This document shows positions 7,611 through 16,017 of a stretch of 44,548 bases of DNA, piece by piece. Below the pieces are notes generated by a model, which did no database searches, was not told the origin of the DNA, and worked only from the letters and a program-made list of their open reading frames with translations. Source of the DNA: Actinomycetota bacterium (GTDB lineage Bacteria > Actinomycetota > Actinomycetes > Nanopelagicales > Nanopelagicaceae); the NCBI GenBank assembly GCA_009702965.1, contig WLHB01000008.1, positions 1 through 44,548 of the forward strand, in the 5' to 3' direction. How positions within the stretch are numbered: the stretch's first letter is position 1; every line of letters starts with the position of its first letter. The position numbers and the translations under genes were made by a program.

Positions 7611-8696
7611 ATGGGTTTTCGATTCCGAAAGTCGATGAAGATCGCCCCCGGCTTGCGTCTGACCTTTGGAAAAAGATCTATCGGCATTTCGGCAGGGGTC
7701 CGAGGTGCGCGAGTAAGCCTGAACTCCTCAGGTCGAGTCACTTCATCGGCTGGAATACCAGGTAGCGGGCTTTACTGGACCGAGAGTGTTTCACTCAAGG
7801 GATCAAGGAAAAGTTCGGGGCGAACAGAAGAGACATTTGTTGATGGTGAGTCATACGTTGAAGACCTTCCAGCATTAGAGAAGCCAACGTCAATCACACG
7901 TCCACCGGCGAAGGCGACGATATTTTCAAGTAAGGAAGAGAAGGCGATGAGCGCTCTCTTCTACGATATTTATGGTGATGCACAGGCAAACCCTCCTGAG
8001 ACAGTCTTTAAGAAAGCTGGCGAGGTAGCAGATAAGTTTCCAGAGATCGCACTTGCGATGCAGGCAATCCAAATACTTCATGGAAGCACCGATGAGAAAC
8101 TGCATGCACAGGCATTCCCACTGGCAGATCAACTCTGGCCGCGTCGCCTTGAGTTATTCAAACTTCCCTTAGTGCAAGAGTATTTTCCTGGGATTATTCC
8201 CGCAGTTCAGATCACTCCTGGGATTCATGCCAATGAACGTTTTAACTTAACTGCGCTTGGATTAATTTATGCCGAGATATTGCAGATACAGGGACGATTT
8301 GAAGATGCTCTGGCGGTGATTGAAGAGATTGATTCTGATCAGATGACGGCAATTTCTATGGCCGATATCGAGATTTCATTGAAGCGATTTGATGATGCGA
8401 TCGCCACGACTGAGGATGTTGAAAACATTGATGATGCAACAGCGATGCTCTTGATCTTGCGTGGAATCGCTTTCAGAGAACAGAACTTCCTTGAGGCATC
8501 TCTTGAATGTCTTAAGCAAGCAATCGCTAAACGTACTCGCTCTGAAATGGTTCTCAACCGTGGCTTATGGGAACGCGCATACACGTATGAGCGCATGGGC
8601 AAAAAGGCGATGGCAAAAAAGGATCTGGAAAAAATCTTGTCACGTGAACCCGCATACTCAGGCTTGGCCGAGCGACTCTCTGCGTTGAATTCTTAA
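7611..8696 (+). CDS. DUF4236 domain protein with C-terminal TPR-like repeats
   Basis: A 361-aa protein. Residues 1-60 form a clear DUF4236 domain ('MGFRFRKSMKIAPGLRLTFG', then 'SAGVRGARVSLNSSGRVTSS' and 'GIPGSGLYW'). From about 110 onward the protein is helical, with TPR-like repeats such as 'AEILQIQGRFEDALAVIEE' and 'RAYTYERMGKKAMAKKDLEK'. DUF4236 is a small beta-rich domain of unknown role, often fused to other modules. ATG 7611 is chosen over earlier in-frame codons because it starts the domain and follows a purine-rich ribosome site (GAGAGGGGGAG). Confidence 0.82.
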   Translation: MGFRFRKSMKIAPGLRLTFGKRSIGISAGVRGARVSLNSSGRVTSSAGIPGSGLYWTESVSLKGSRKSSGRTEETFVDGESYVEDLPALEKPTSITRPPAKATIFSSKEEKAMSALFYDIYGDAQANPPETVFKKAGEVADKFPEIALAMQAIQILHGSTDEKLHAQAFPLADQLWPRRLELFKLPLVQEYFPGIIPAVQITPGIHANERFNLTALGLIYAEILQIQGRFEDALAVIEEIDSDQMTAISMADIEISLKRFDDAIATTEDVENIDDATAMLLILRGIAFREQNFLEASLECLKQAIAKRTRSEMVLNRGLWERAYTYERMGKKAMAKKDLEKILSREPAYSGLAERLSALNS

Positions 8697-8717
8697 CTAG
8701 ATTCAGAACTTAATTAC

Positions 8718-8738
8718 GGGGTAATCACCCCTTCTCGC
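8718..8738 (+). terminator. Weak hairpin after the DUF4236/TPR gene
   Basis: GGGGT (8718-8722), loop AATC and ACCCC (8727-8731) followed by TTCTCG. The stem is only 5 bp and the T-tract short, so termination is uncertain. It lies just before the -10-like TACGAT of the next gene. Confidence 0.35.
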
Positions 8739-8753
8739 AAGTACGATTCAGCC

Positions 8754-9191
8754 ATGGGTAAAAGAGCTCTTATCGTTGGGCTCATCACTCTTGCGCTCAC
8801 AGCGACTTCGGTCTTTTTCTTTGGAAAATCATATGCGCGCGATATCTATACCTATGATTGTGAAATCGCCGAGCAACGTCCATCACAGATCACCCGATTC
8901 TGCGCTGATGGTGGCGCTAGCGTTTATGACATCACGTGGGAAAGCTGGGGATATAACGGTGCGACAGGTAAGGGTATTTATACCGAAAAGCTCTGCGAAC
9001 CTAATTGTGCAGAAGGAGAGAGCGCCGAAGTTCCAGTCGATGTATATCTCTCTGGTGTTGAGATAATCGATGGCCGTAAGATCCTACGAAATCTCTCTGT
9101 GAATACACGAGATGGTGAATTGATGGCCAATGGCGATACTTATGCCTATTGGGATGTTGCCGAGTTTGCGATTGCGATGAGAGATAACTGA
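8754..9191 (+). CDS. Membrane-anchored or secreted protein of unknown function
   Basis: 145 aa. An N-terminal hydrophobic segment (about 5-25, after MGKRA) is a signal peptide or anchor. The rest is predicted extracytoplasmic, with four Cys residues ('YDCEIAEQ', 'TRFCADGG', 'KLCEPNCAEG') that could form disulfides. I do not recognise a family. ATG 8754 lies 6 nt after TACGAT (8742-8747), a leaderless-type start. Its stop overlaps the start of the phosphatidyltransferase gene (TGATG), so the two are co-translated. Confidence 0.7.
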   Translation: MGKRALIVGLITLALTATSVFFFGKSYARDIYTYDCEIAEQRPSQITRFCADGGASVYDITWESWGYNGATGKGIYTEKLCEPNCAEGESAEVPVDVYLSGVEIIDGRKILRNLSVNTRDGELMANGDTYAYWDVAEFAIAMRDN

Positions 9192-9937
9192 TGTCGAATT
9201 TAACTCCACGGTCAGCCCGTCGCGCCGGATACGCACTCCATGTATTGACGGCAAGTGGCGCGGTCATTGGCATGCTCGCTCTTCAAGGAGTTGTCGATGG
9301 AGAAATCCGAATTGCACTTTTGTGGCTCATTGCCTCACAAATTCTTGATGGCCTTGATGGACCAATTGCACGTGGCCTTGATGTCGAAATTCACGCACCA
9401 CTCATTGATGGTCACATACTTGATCTCGTAGTTGATTATGTGACATGTGTAGTCGTGCCAGTTATGTTCATGCTTAAGTTTGAAATGCTGCCAAGTAAAT
9501 ACGAAGCGCTGATAGCTGGATTTATCTTCTTAACATCGGCGCTCTGGTTTGCTCGCGCAGATCTTGAGACTGAAGATCACTGGTTCAACGGATTCCCAGC
9601 GGTCTGGAATCTTGCGGTTCCCACCTTCCTCGTCTTTGATATGACCCCGACGGAGGTAGCAATCTTTACAATGGTGCTTGGCATGTCACAGCTGACAAAC
9701 TTTAAAGTGCCTCACATTGTGCGGGTGGATCAATTACGCCGCATCACTTTGCCATTTGGCATGATCTATCTGGCAGACCTTACCTATCTCTCGTGGACTT
9801 ACTCCGACACACTGGGTGTGCAGAGCAACATAATCAGCGATGCGATTCTGATCGCCTTCCCGTTCTACTTACTCTGCTTTGGGGCCTACAAGACCTTCGA
9901 AGGTTGGCGGGTTCGAGAGAAGAAGTTATCTGAGTAG
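9191..9937 (+). CDS. pcs: CDP-alcohol phosphatidyltransferase, phosphatidylcholine-synthase-like
   Basis: A 248-aa integral membrane enzyme with about eight hydrophobic segments. The CDP-alcohol motif reads DG-PI-AR, then 12 residues, then G-HIL-D-LVV-D (about residues 56-80). The 12-residue gap, rather than the usual 8, is the form I associate with phosphatidylcholine synthases, which condense CDP-diacylglycerol with choline. Length also fits Pcs (about 240 aa). It is coupled to the preceding small secreted-protein gene. The substrate call is inference from the motif; a different head group cannot be excluded. Confidence 0.78.
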   Translation: MSNLTPRSARRAGYALHVLTASGAVIGMLALQGVVDGEIRIALLWLIASQILDGLDGPIARGLDVEIHAPLIDGHILDLVVDYVTCVVVPVMFMLKFEMLPSKYEALIAGFIFLTSALWFARADLETEDHWFNGFPAVWNLAVPTFLVFDMTPTEVAIFTMVLGMSQLTNFKVPHIVRVDQLRRITLPFGMIYLADLTYLSWTYSDTLGVQSNIISDAILIAFPFYLLCFGAYKTFEGWRVREKKLSE

Positions 9938-10026
9938 CGGCTTATCAGCCATTAATTGAACTTTAGTATAGAGATTTCACACTCGCTCAACGCGCGCCTT
10001 TTTATTCTCTGTTGTAGCCTTGCAAT

Positions 10027-10860
10027 ATGCGCAGACTCATCATCCTCGTGGCAGCATTTATGTCGTTTTCGCTTGTGCCAGCTAGCGCTCATCAACCTGT
10101 GGCCTTGCTTAATAGCGACACCACGGCAGCGCGTGGACCTCTCTTAGTTGATGGAACAGTTTCATTTGCAGTCACTGCCTCATTTAATAAAGCAGGTGAG
10201 CGCAAAGGATTTCGCGCCAACTTTGCTGCAGGAGATAGCGTTCAAGTACAGTATTTGATTATTGATAAACGCCCAGAGAATAAATTGAAGAATAATCAGT
10301 TGCCTACAGTCGTTGTGACATCTCCTTCGGGTAAGCGGCTTACTTTGCCGATTAATGAACGGACAAAATTCTTCGAACCTTATGGCGGGACTAACTATCT
10401 CTACTTGTCACGAATCTCAGCCGTTGCAGAATCTGGCATCTATTCATTTCTCATTACAGCTCGAGCCAAATCTTCAATTACTGTTGCAGTGGGCGATCGT
10501 GAAGTACCAGGAACTGTGACACGCGGGGCTCTTCCACAAACACCAACGCCAACAGCAACACCAACTCGCGCTGCATCACCAACTCCAACACCAACTCCGA
10601 GCCCAACACCAACGGTTGCAAAGAGCGGCTACACAATGGCTGATGTTCGCGCTAATGCAACGCCAGCAAAATGTTGGAGTGCTATCGATGGGAATGTCTA
10701 TGACCTTACGCGTTGGATTTCATCTCATCCAGGGGGCGCCTCACCTATTCGCTTCTTATGCGGAATAGATGGAACCAATGCCTTCAAGGCTCAACACGCT
10801 AATCAAAGTAGCCCCATGGCACGTCTCTCTTCTTACTTACTCGGCCCACTCACGCCGTGA
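10027..10860 (+). CDS. Exported protein with C-terminal cytochrome-b5-like domain
   Basis: 277 aa. A signal peptide (about 1-21, ending ASA) is followed by a ~150-residue beta-rich region of unknown family, a Thr/Pro linker of repeated TPTP units (about 172-198), and a b5-like heme domain (about 202-277) with 'YDLTRWISSHPGG' and 'AFKAQHANQSS', whose two histidines match the axial heme ligands. It would place a b5-type heme domain outside the membrane. ATG 10027 is 6 nt after TAGCCT (10015-10020), a leaderless-type start. The redox partner is not evident nearby. Confidence 0.8.
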   Translation: MRRLIILVAAFMSFSLVPASAHQPVALLNSDTTAARGPLLVDGTVSFAVTASFNKAGERKGFRANFAAGDSVQVQYLIIDKRPENKLKNNQLPTVVVTSPSGKRLTLPINERTKFFEPYGGTNYLYLSRISAVAESGIYSFLITARAKSSITVAVGDREVPGTVTRGALPQTPTPTATPTRAASPTPTPTPSPTPTVAKSGYTMADVRANATPAKCWSAIDGNVYDLTRWISSHPGGASPIRFLCGIDGTNAFKAQHANQSSPMARLSSYLLGPLTP

Positions 10861-10925
10861 GGGTGACGTTAGAAAATAAGTACTGATCTCCCTTGAATAA
10901 CGAAGTTCCGGGGTTAACCTTGGAC

Positions 10926-11408
10926 ATGGGAAAAGATCGCGAGCCAAACTCTTCAGAGCGGATTGAAACATCAATCATTCCTCTCAAATACGTGGACATG
11001 ATTGAAGATGTATTCCACGCATTGCTCGCCCTTGCGTTGCTGATTATTGGCATTGGGGCATTCTTTTACAGTATTGAACGCCTGATCACGACAGCCCCGT
11101 TTTTCCCAAATGGAATGATTCAGGGCGTAAACGACATTCTCTTCATCGTTATTATCTTGGAAATTCTTCGTACTGTGATCTCGCGATTTACTGATGGTGT
11201 TTACCAACTCGATAAATTCCTCATCATCGGCGTGATCGCAGCCGTTCGACATATTCTCACTGTTGGCGCATCTGTCACCCTGGAGTCTGGAAAGACTGAC
11301 CAAGCATTTGAGCGAGCAATTATTGAAATGGGACTCAATGCCTTGATTGTTATTGCATTGGTCTTTGCCATCTTTATGTCAAAGATGGCGCACCGAAAAA
11401 AGGTTTAA
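10926..11408 (+). CDS. PsiE-like membrane protein
   Basis: A 160-aa protein with four hydrophobic segments (about 26-50, 66-85, 98-115 and 133-152). The pattern 'VNDILFIVIILEILRTVI' followed by 'FLIIGVIAAVRHILT' matches the phosphate-starvation-inducible PsiE family, whose molecular role is unknown. An in-frame TTG at 10893 lacks a ribosome site. ATG 10926 lies 5 nt after TAACCT (10915-10920) and is preferred. Confidence 0.82.
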   Translation: MGKDREPNSSERIETSIIPLKYVDMIEDVFHALLALALLIIGIGAFFYSIERLITTAPFFPNGMIQGVNDILFIVIILEILRTVISRFTDGVYQLDKFLIIGVIAAVRHILTVGASVTLESGKTDQAFERAIIEMGLNALIVIALVFAIFMSKMAHRKKV

Positions 11409-11424
11409 GCAAGAAAGCTTAGCC

Positions 11425-11547
11425 TTACTCGAAATCCCCACCGCGTCCTGTAATCCGTGGATTCTTTTTGCGGGGACGATCAAAACGTGTGGCTATAACG
11501 AGTACTAGGACTGCATACGCCACGACGATGAGGATTTCGATTGGCAT
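11425..11547 (-). CDS. 40-aa single-pass membrane peptide
   Basis: A short ORF, MPIEILIVVAYAVLVLVIAT..., with one hydrophobic helix (3-20) and a basic tail (RFDRPRKKNPRITGRGGDFE). It starts 3 nt after the stop of the 124-aa membrane protein gene on the same strand, which supports translation as a coupled small membrane protein. The tail charge predicts it faces the cytosol. No family is recognised. Confidence 0.6.
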   Translation of the reverse strand: MPIEILIVVAYAVLVLVIATRFDRPRKKNPRITGRGGDFE

Positions 11548-11550
11548 CAA

Positions 11551-11925
11551 TTAACCTAAAATCGCCCAGGTAACGAGAGCAAACATTGCAATATCAAAGG
11601 CGATAATCGCAATTGCTGAAAGTGAGAGAAGTCCACGTGAGTCAGCGATCTTGCTGGTAAGAGCTGTTGGCTTATCAACTTTCCGAAGATCAATAAGTAG
11701 CGCTTCCGCCTCACGGATTGCTGCATATTGGCTGATTGTTGCTAAAAATCCTGTTACAGCGGCAACGCCGAGTGCAAAGAACTTCGCTGAGTCAGATGCT
11801 GTATCAAATTTGTCATAGGCGGCGACTACCAAAATCGCGATGAGTACGAGTGCAGGGGCAACTTGTGATGTGATGATTTGTGATCTCATCTCGTTCCACT
11901 GCCTGATTAGCGCTTTTTCATCCAT
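11551..11925 (-). CDS. Small membrane protein of unknown function
   Basis: A 124-aa protein. An N-terminal amphipathic stretch (MDEKALIRQWNEMRSQIITS) is followed by three hydrophobic segments (about 22-36, 50-67 and 98-122). The start at 11925 is preferred over 11958 because AAAGGA lies 8 nt upstream. It is followed immediately by a 40-codon membrane ORF. No domain recognised. Confidence 0.68.
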   Translation of the reverse strand: MDEKALIRQWNEMRSQIITSQVAPALVLIAILVVAAYDKFDTASDSAKFFALGVAAVTGFLATISQYAAIREAEALLIDLRKVDKPTALTSKIADSRGLLSLSAIAIIAFDIAMFALVTWAILG

Positions 11926-12019
11926 GTAAAAATCCTTTGTTAGCAGATCAATCCCCAATGGATTACGTAAAGGCTAGAGCCTGATCTGGCAGATTTCTAC
12001 CCCAAATTATGAGTTTCAC

Positions 12020-13156
12020 CTAGCCAATTGAGACAAAGAGCAGCTTCCCACTATCGGTTGTCGCGATCATCTCACCTTGTGCGCCGATTTCCAGATCGCG
12101 AATGCGCTCATTGACTGGGTGGATTGTTCTCTCGCCAACACGTTTAGCATCGATCAACTCTATGAAGATTAACGACTCTTCTCGAAGGGTTCCCATCACA
12201 ATCTGTCCAGCCCATGACCCCCATTGAGAACCGTTGAGTTGAACTAATTCTGTCGGTGCAACAGAAGGAACCCAGTAGGTGAGAGGTTTTCTATAACCAT
12301 CGTGGCTACCGGTTTCTTTCGGCCTTACATAATCTCCAGAGCTATATGGCTCACCGTAGGTAACTGCCGGCCAACCATAATCAACGCCCTTTTCAATAAT
12401 GTTCAATTCATCGCCACCGCGTGGTCCGTGCTCTGATGTGTAGAGATCTTTACCAATCAAGAGAATTCCCTGTTGATTGCGGTGACCTGTTGAAATCTTT
12501 TCGCGAGTGGTTGCACTGACTTTAAATACTGATCCAAGATCTCCGCGACGATTTACATTATCGATCTCTGAATATCCAAGATCTCCGATTGTTAGATAAG
12601 CGCTCTTCTTATCGATTACTGCAAGTCGACCTGCTGCATGCTGTACCGCACTCACTGGGACGCATGGATTGCTCTTAAACCAGAGCTTTCCTCGGGTGAG
12701 AGATATCTTTGAAGCAAGATTGAGCGTGTAGCGATAGAGATGAACGCTCACGCAATCCTTCGCCCGGTTATAGGTTGGAAATGAGATTAAGAGATCAGCC
12801 TTTGTCGCACTTTCTGCAAGTATTCCGATATCTGTAATTGCAAAGCGAGAATCATTAAGTCGCTCGGTTGCCTTGATTGCTCGTCCAGCCAAAGTCGTGC
12901 GCTTTTTGACTGGGTCATAGATAAAAAGTGATGATCCATTTCCACCGCCACCAAGTAAGAGTCGCCCATCTGCCATGACCGCAAGTGCTGCACCGCGCTC
13001 ACCATTTGGCGCAAGAACTTTCACTTGAGGTGTATCAATTGCAGTAACCGTTAGCCCTGGAACAGCTGACTGTGCGGGATGTAGCGAAGGGATGGTTAAA
13101 CCAATACTGATGAGAGCAATAATTAAAGGTCTTTGGCTACGGACCTTTACTTTCAT
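12020..13156 (-). CDS. Exported PQQ-dependent sugar dehydrogenase-like beta-propeller (GSDH family)
   Basis: A 378-aa protein. A signal peptide or anchor (about 1-34, ending AQSA) precedes a six-bladed beta-propeller of the glucose/sorbosone dehydrogenase type. Family blocks are 'GHRNQQGILL', 'SEHGPRGGDELN' and 'DYGWPAVTYG', which form the PQQ and Ca2+ site in soluble aldose dehydrogenases. It would oxidise sugars outside the membrane if PQQ is available. The start at 13156 overlaps the stop of the old yellow enzyme gene by 4 nt; the frame extends further upstream but without conserved sequence. Confidence 0.85.
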   Translation of the reverse strand: MKVKVRSQRPLIIALISIGLTIPSLHPAQSAVPGLTVTAIDTPQVKVLAPNGERGAALAVMADGRLLLGGGGNGSSLFIYDPVKKRTTLAGRAIKATERLNDSRFAITDIGILAESATKADLLISFPTYNRAKDCVSVHLYRYTLNLASKISLTRGKLWFKSNPCVPVSAVQHAAGRLAVIDKKSAYLTIGDLGYSEIDNVNRRGDLGSVFKVSATTREKISTGHRNQQGILLIGKDLYTSEHGPRGGDELNIIEKGVDYGWPAVTYGEPYSSGDYVRPKETGSHDGYRKPLTYWVPSVAPTELVQLNGSQWGSWAGQIVMGTLREESLIFIELIDAKRVGERTIHPVNERIRDLEIGAQGEMIATTDSGKLLFVSIG

Positions 13157-14220
13157 TTCTCTATTTTGCCACGCTGAAGCGGAAGTGGCCATGTGAGATC
13201 TACACCAAGAGTCTGCGCAGCTGCTAACGCCCAACGTGGATTACGTAACATTGCCCTAGCAAGAAATACTGCATCTGCTTCACCCGTTGCAACAATGTGT
13301 TCGGCCTGTTCTGCCTCAGTGATTAAACCAACGGCAACGGTTGCGATCTCGGCTTCAGTCTTGATTGCAGTTGCAAAGGGAACCTGAAACCCTGGCTTAG
13401 GATCGATCTTTGCATTATGAATGGCGCCGCCACTTGAGACATCGATGAGATCAACGCCGAGTGCCTTGAGCTTGATCGATAGCTCTACAGAGTCGATCAC
13501 GTTCCATCCTGAATCAACCCAGTCGGTGGCAGATATGCGAACAAATAACGGAGTCTGATCACCAATGACTGCGCGAACAGCAGTGGCCACCTCGAGCAAG
13601 AAGCGAATTCGATTGTCAAAGTTTCCTCCATACTCATCGGTGCGCTGATTCATGATGGGGGAGTAGAACTGATGGAGTAGATAACCGTGCGCTGCATGGA
13701 TTTCGATCACATCAAAGCCAACCGCAACTGCCCGCTTAGCAGCGGATGCAAAGTCACTGATAAGGCTAGCGATCTCTGTTTGGGTTAACTCACGCGGAAC
13801 TGGATATCCCTCAAAGGCTGTCGCCGATGATGAAACCGCTTGCCAACCACCTTCGTCAGCAGATGCGATGCGATGGTCATCCCATGGAAGCATTGTTGAT
13901 GCCTTACGTCCTGCATGTGCTAATTGAATTCCGACCTTTACGCCATGTGAATGTGCGAATTCAATCATTGGCTTAAATGCATCTGCATGCGCTTGATCTT
14001 CAATTGATGGACAGCCAATTGAGATTCGTCCTTCGGGGACAACTCCTGTTGCCTCAACCATAATCATTCCGGTACCACCAGTTGCAAATGAACCAAGGTG
14101 TACCTGATGCCATGCACCTACGACGCCATCGGTTGCCATGTATTGGCACATGGGTGAAACCCAGATGCGATTACTAAAGGTGGTGCCGCGGATAGTTAAA
14201 GGGCTAAAGAGTGTGCTCAT
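13153..14220 (-). CDS. Old yellow enzyme family NADH:flavin oxidoreductase (YqjM-like)
   Basis: A 355-aa FMN-binding TIM barrel. 'RIWVSPMCQYMATDG' holds the active-site Cys of the YqjM/thermophilic-like class; 'GIQLAHAGRKAS', 'VIEIHAAHGYLLHQF', 'SPIMNQRTDEYGG' and 'FLARAMLRNPRWAL' are further family blocks. Such enzymes reduce activated alkenes with NAD(P)H; the physiological substrate is unknown. ATG 14220 lies 6 nt after TAACAT (complement of 14227-14232), a leaderless-type start. First gene of the operon with the sugar dehydrogenase. Confidence 0.93.
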   Translation of the reverse strand: MSTLFSPLTIRGTTFSNRIWVSPMCQYMATDGVVGAWHQVHLGSFATGGTGMIMVEATGVVPEGRISIGCPSIEDQAHADAFKPMIEFAHSHGVKVGIQLAHAGRKASTMLPWDDHRIASADEGGWQAVSSSATAFEGYPVPRELTQTEIASLISDFASAAKRAVAVGFDVIEIHAAHGYLLHQFYSPIMNQRTDEYGGNFDNRIRFLLEVATAVRAVIGDQTPLFVRISATDWVDSGWNVIDSVELSIKLKALGVDLIDVSSGGAIHNAKIDPKPGFQVPFATAIKTEAEIATVAVGLITEAEQAEHIVATGEADAVFLARAMLRNPRWALAAAQTLGVDLTWPLPLQRGKIEK

Positions 14221-14246
14221 AGAGCGATGTTACTCGTTTATTCAGG

Positions 14247-14918
14247 GTGAGCCATAAGATCAACCCTGTGAGCAAGATTAATGGACTTCGATTGGCATCA
14301 CATTTCGGGCCAACTGTAATTGTCACTTCTATCTCTTTAATCCTCTCCTTTTTCTATACATCGTGGCAGAGCGCGATCGCGATCGCCTTCGGAGTCATGC
14401 TTGGTCAACTCGTTGTCGGTTGGAGTAACGATTTATATGACTATGCCGATGACCTGGCGCATCAACGTTTGAATAAACCTTTGATTCAGGGAAGCATCTC
14501 GCGGGAGCTTCTCACTCGTTGCCTATTTGTTACGGTCCCACTTTCTTTTCTGGCAAATCTGCTCGGCCCTTTAGGAATGAGAGGCGGACTTGTCTACATG
14601 TTTGGAATCGCATGTGGTGTCGCCTACAACTTCTACTTTAAATTCAACATCTTTTCACCATTGCCTTTTGCTTTGGCCTTTGCCGCCCTTCCCTCATCAA
14701 TTGTGATTGCGCAGGACCAGACACCTCCGGTCTGGATGTGGCTTGGAGGTGCACTCTTTGGAGTTGCAGCACACTTCATTAATGTCCTCAAAGATATTGA
14801 TGAAGATCAGATCAGTGGGATCGGTGGCCTGCCACAGCGCATGGGAATGCGAAATTCAATTATCTCCGCCGCCGTACTTATTACCCTCGGCATCATTCTT
14901 CTGATTGTTCTTCTCTAA
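14247..14918 (+). CDS. UbiA-family prenyltransferase
   Basis: A 223-aa protein with about seven membrane segments. The first Asp motif is 'NDLYDYADDLAHQRLNKPLI' (NDxxDxxxD), and the second, 'NVLKDIDEDQISGIGGLPQRMG', is DxxDxxxG-like. These bind Mg2+ and the prenyl diphosphate. The protein is shorter than typical UbiA/MenA (about 290 aa), like the small UbiA paralogs in many Actinobacteria; the acceptor is unknown. The GTG start at 14247 is tentative: a second GTG at 14268 is possible. Divergent from the old yellow enzyme gene with a 26-bp gap. Confidence 0.82.
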   Translation: MSHKINPVSKINGLRLASHFGPTVIVTSISLILSFFYTSWQSAIAIAFGVMLGQLVVGWSNDLYDYADDLAHQRLNKPLIQGSISRELLTRCLFVTVPLSFLANLLGPLGMRGGLVYMFGIACGVAYNFYFKFNIFSPLPFALAFAALPSSIVIAQDQTPPVWMWLGGALFGVAAHFINVLKDIDEDQISGIGGLPQRMGMRNSIISAAVLITLGIILLIVLL

Positions 14919-14982
14919 CTCTTTGCGCACTGTTCCCATAAGAGAACTATCAGACTAGCCTTGACCAAAGGGGTTTGAGGCC

Positions 14983-15396
14983 ATGAAAAATATTCGCATT
15001 GCAGGGCAGATACTGCTCGGTGCTGCGCTGATTTATGCCGGCATCACTCACCTGACAACAAGTCGACTTGAGTTTCAAGCACAAGTTCCCACGTGGGTTC
15101 CACTATCGGCAGATTTTGTAGTTCTTGCATCAGGTGTTGTTGAGATTTGCTTAGGTATCGCACTCGCATCGTTGCAATATCGACGCTATGTAGGGTGGAT
15201 TACAGCAGCATTCTTTGTCGCTATCTTTCCTGGAAATATTTCGCAGTACATAAATGGCATCGACGCATTCGGTTTAGATACCGATCAAGCACGGCTCATT
15301 CGTTTATTCTTTCAGCCACCTCTTGTCTTATGGGCGCTGTGGGCAACAGGGATCTTTCCTCGAAGAGATCAGAAGAGGCAGATCTTTAGGCGTTAA
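14983..15396 (+). CDS. DoxX-like membrane protein
   Basis: A 137-aa four-helix membrane protein. 'AGQILLGAALIYAGITHLT' at the N-terminus, 'ASGVVEICLGIALA', 'FPGNISQYING' and 'LFFQPPLVLWALWATG' match the DoxX/MauE-like fold. The role is uncertain, sometimes linked to thiol redox complexes. AAGGGG and GAGG precede the ATG. It converges with the YqhA-like gene 6 nt downstream. Confidence 0.82.
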   Translation: MKNIRIAGQILLGAALIYAGITHLTTSRLEFQAQVPTWVPLSADFVVLASGVVEICLGIALASLQYRRYVGWITAAFFVAIFPGNISQYINGIDAFGLDTDQARLIRLFFQPPLVLWALWATGIFPRRDQKRQIFRR

Positions 15397-15402
15397 GGTC
15401 AA

Positions 15403-15885
15403 TTAAGACTTTGGTGGCTTACCTTTGACTTCTTTCTTTGTCGCAAAAGCAAATATTGCAAGACCAACAACGAGTGCACCCGCGCCGACACCGTAAGAGA
15501 TCACATCGGCTGAACGGTTAGCATCAACAAAAATACCAACGAAGACCACAGCAATGATCGCAACAACGACACCGATCAACTTAGATTTCAAGTCATCGAG
15601 ATCATCTACGCGAAGCCAGAGCGGTACATCTAGATCCGCATCGATAAATAGCTCGTAAAGTCCATACCCGATAACAAGAAGAACGGTTCCAAGAAGAATT
15701 GCATCGACTGCAGTGAGAACATAAACGATTGATTCCTTGAGCGAAGATTCACTTGAGACCGCATCAATGATCACTAGAATCATTTCATAAGATCCTTGTG
15801 CCATCAGCAGTAGCGCTCCGAGAATTGATGCTAGCGCTGGAACAAGTACGGCATATCGAGTGTAGCCAAGGACTTTTTTCATCAT
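15403..15885 (-). CDS. YqhA family (UPF0114) membrane protein
   Basis: A 160-aa protein with four hydrophobic segments. 'LTAVDAILLGTVLLVIGYGLYELFID' is the UPF0114 signature, followed by 'LWLRVDDLDDLKSKLIGVVVAIIAV'. Function unknown. The start at 15885 is chosen because TAGAAT (complement of 15893-15898) lies 7 nt upstream, a leaderless-type arrangement; a further ATG 3 nt later is equally possible, and the frame extends to 15912. Confidence 0.82.
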   Translation of the reverse strand: MMKKVLGYTRYAVLVPALASILGALLLMAQGSYEMILVIIDAVSSESSLKESIVYVLTAVDAILLGTVLLVIGYGLYELFIDADLDVPLWLRVDDLDDLKSKLIGVVVAIIAVVFVGIFVDANRSADVISYGVGAGALVVGLAIFAFATKKEVKGKPPKS

Positions 15886-15934
15886 AGGCCTTATTCTATC
15901 GCGCCATATCACTTGTATGCCTGAAGCAGATTGG

Positions 15935-15949
15935 TAGATTAGTAATCTA
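15935..15949. promoter_or_regulatory. Palindrome TAGATTA-G-TAATCTA in a divergent promoter region
   Basis: A perfect 7-bp inverted repeat with a 1-nt centre lies between the YqhA-like gene (minus) and the amidohydrolase gene (plus). Its position 50 bp from one start and about 70 bp from the other suits an operator. No regulator is identified. Confidence 0.35.
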
Positions 15950-16017
15950 TCTTCCGTTGGTCAGGCTCATCAGAGATAAATTCGGACTAGCAAGATGAGC
16001 ATGGAAAGAGGGACCAG

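Noticed and set aside
9956-10147. 63-aa ORF on the plus strand overlapping the b5-like gene start
   Set aside because: Out of frame with the clear signal-peptide gene at 10027 and with no ribosome site or conserved sequence.
12907-12920. TGAC-TGG-GTCA in the sugar dehydrogenase gene as another operator
   Set aside because: Three-base spacer instead of two and inside a coding region.
15935-15949. Palindrome before the amidohydrolase gene as a copy of the TGAC-NN-GTCA operator
   Set aside because: Its sequence is different (TAGATTA/TAATCTA). Listed only as a separate weak regulatory candidate.
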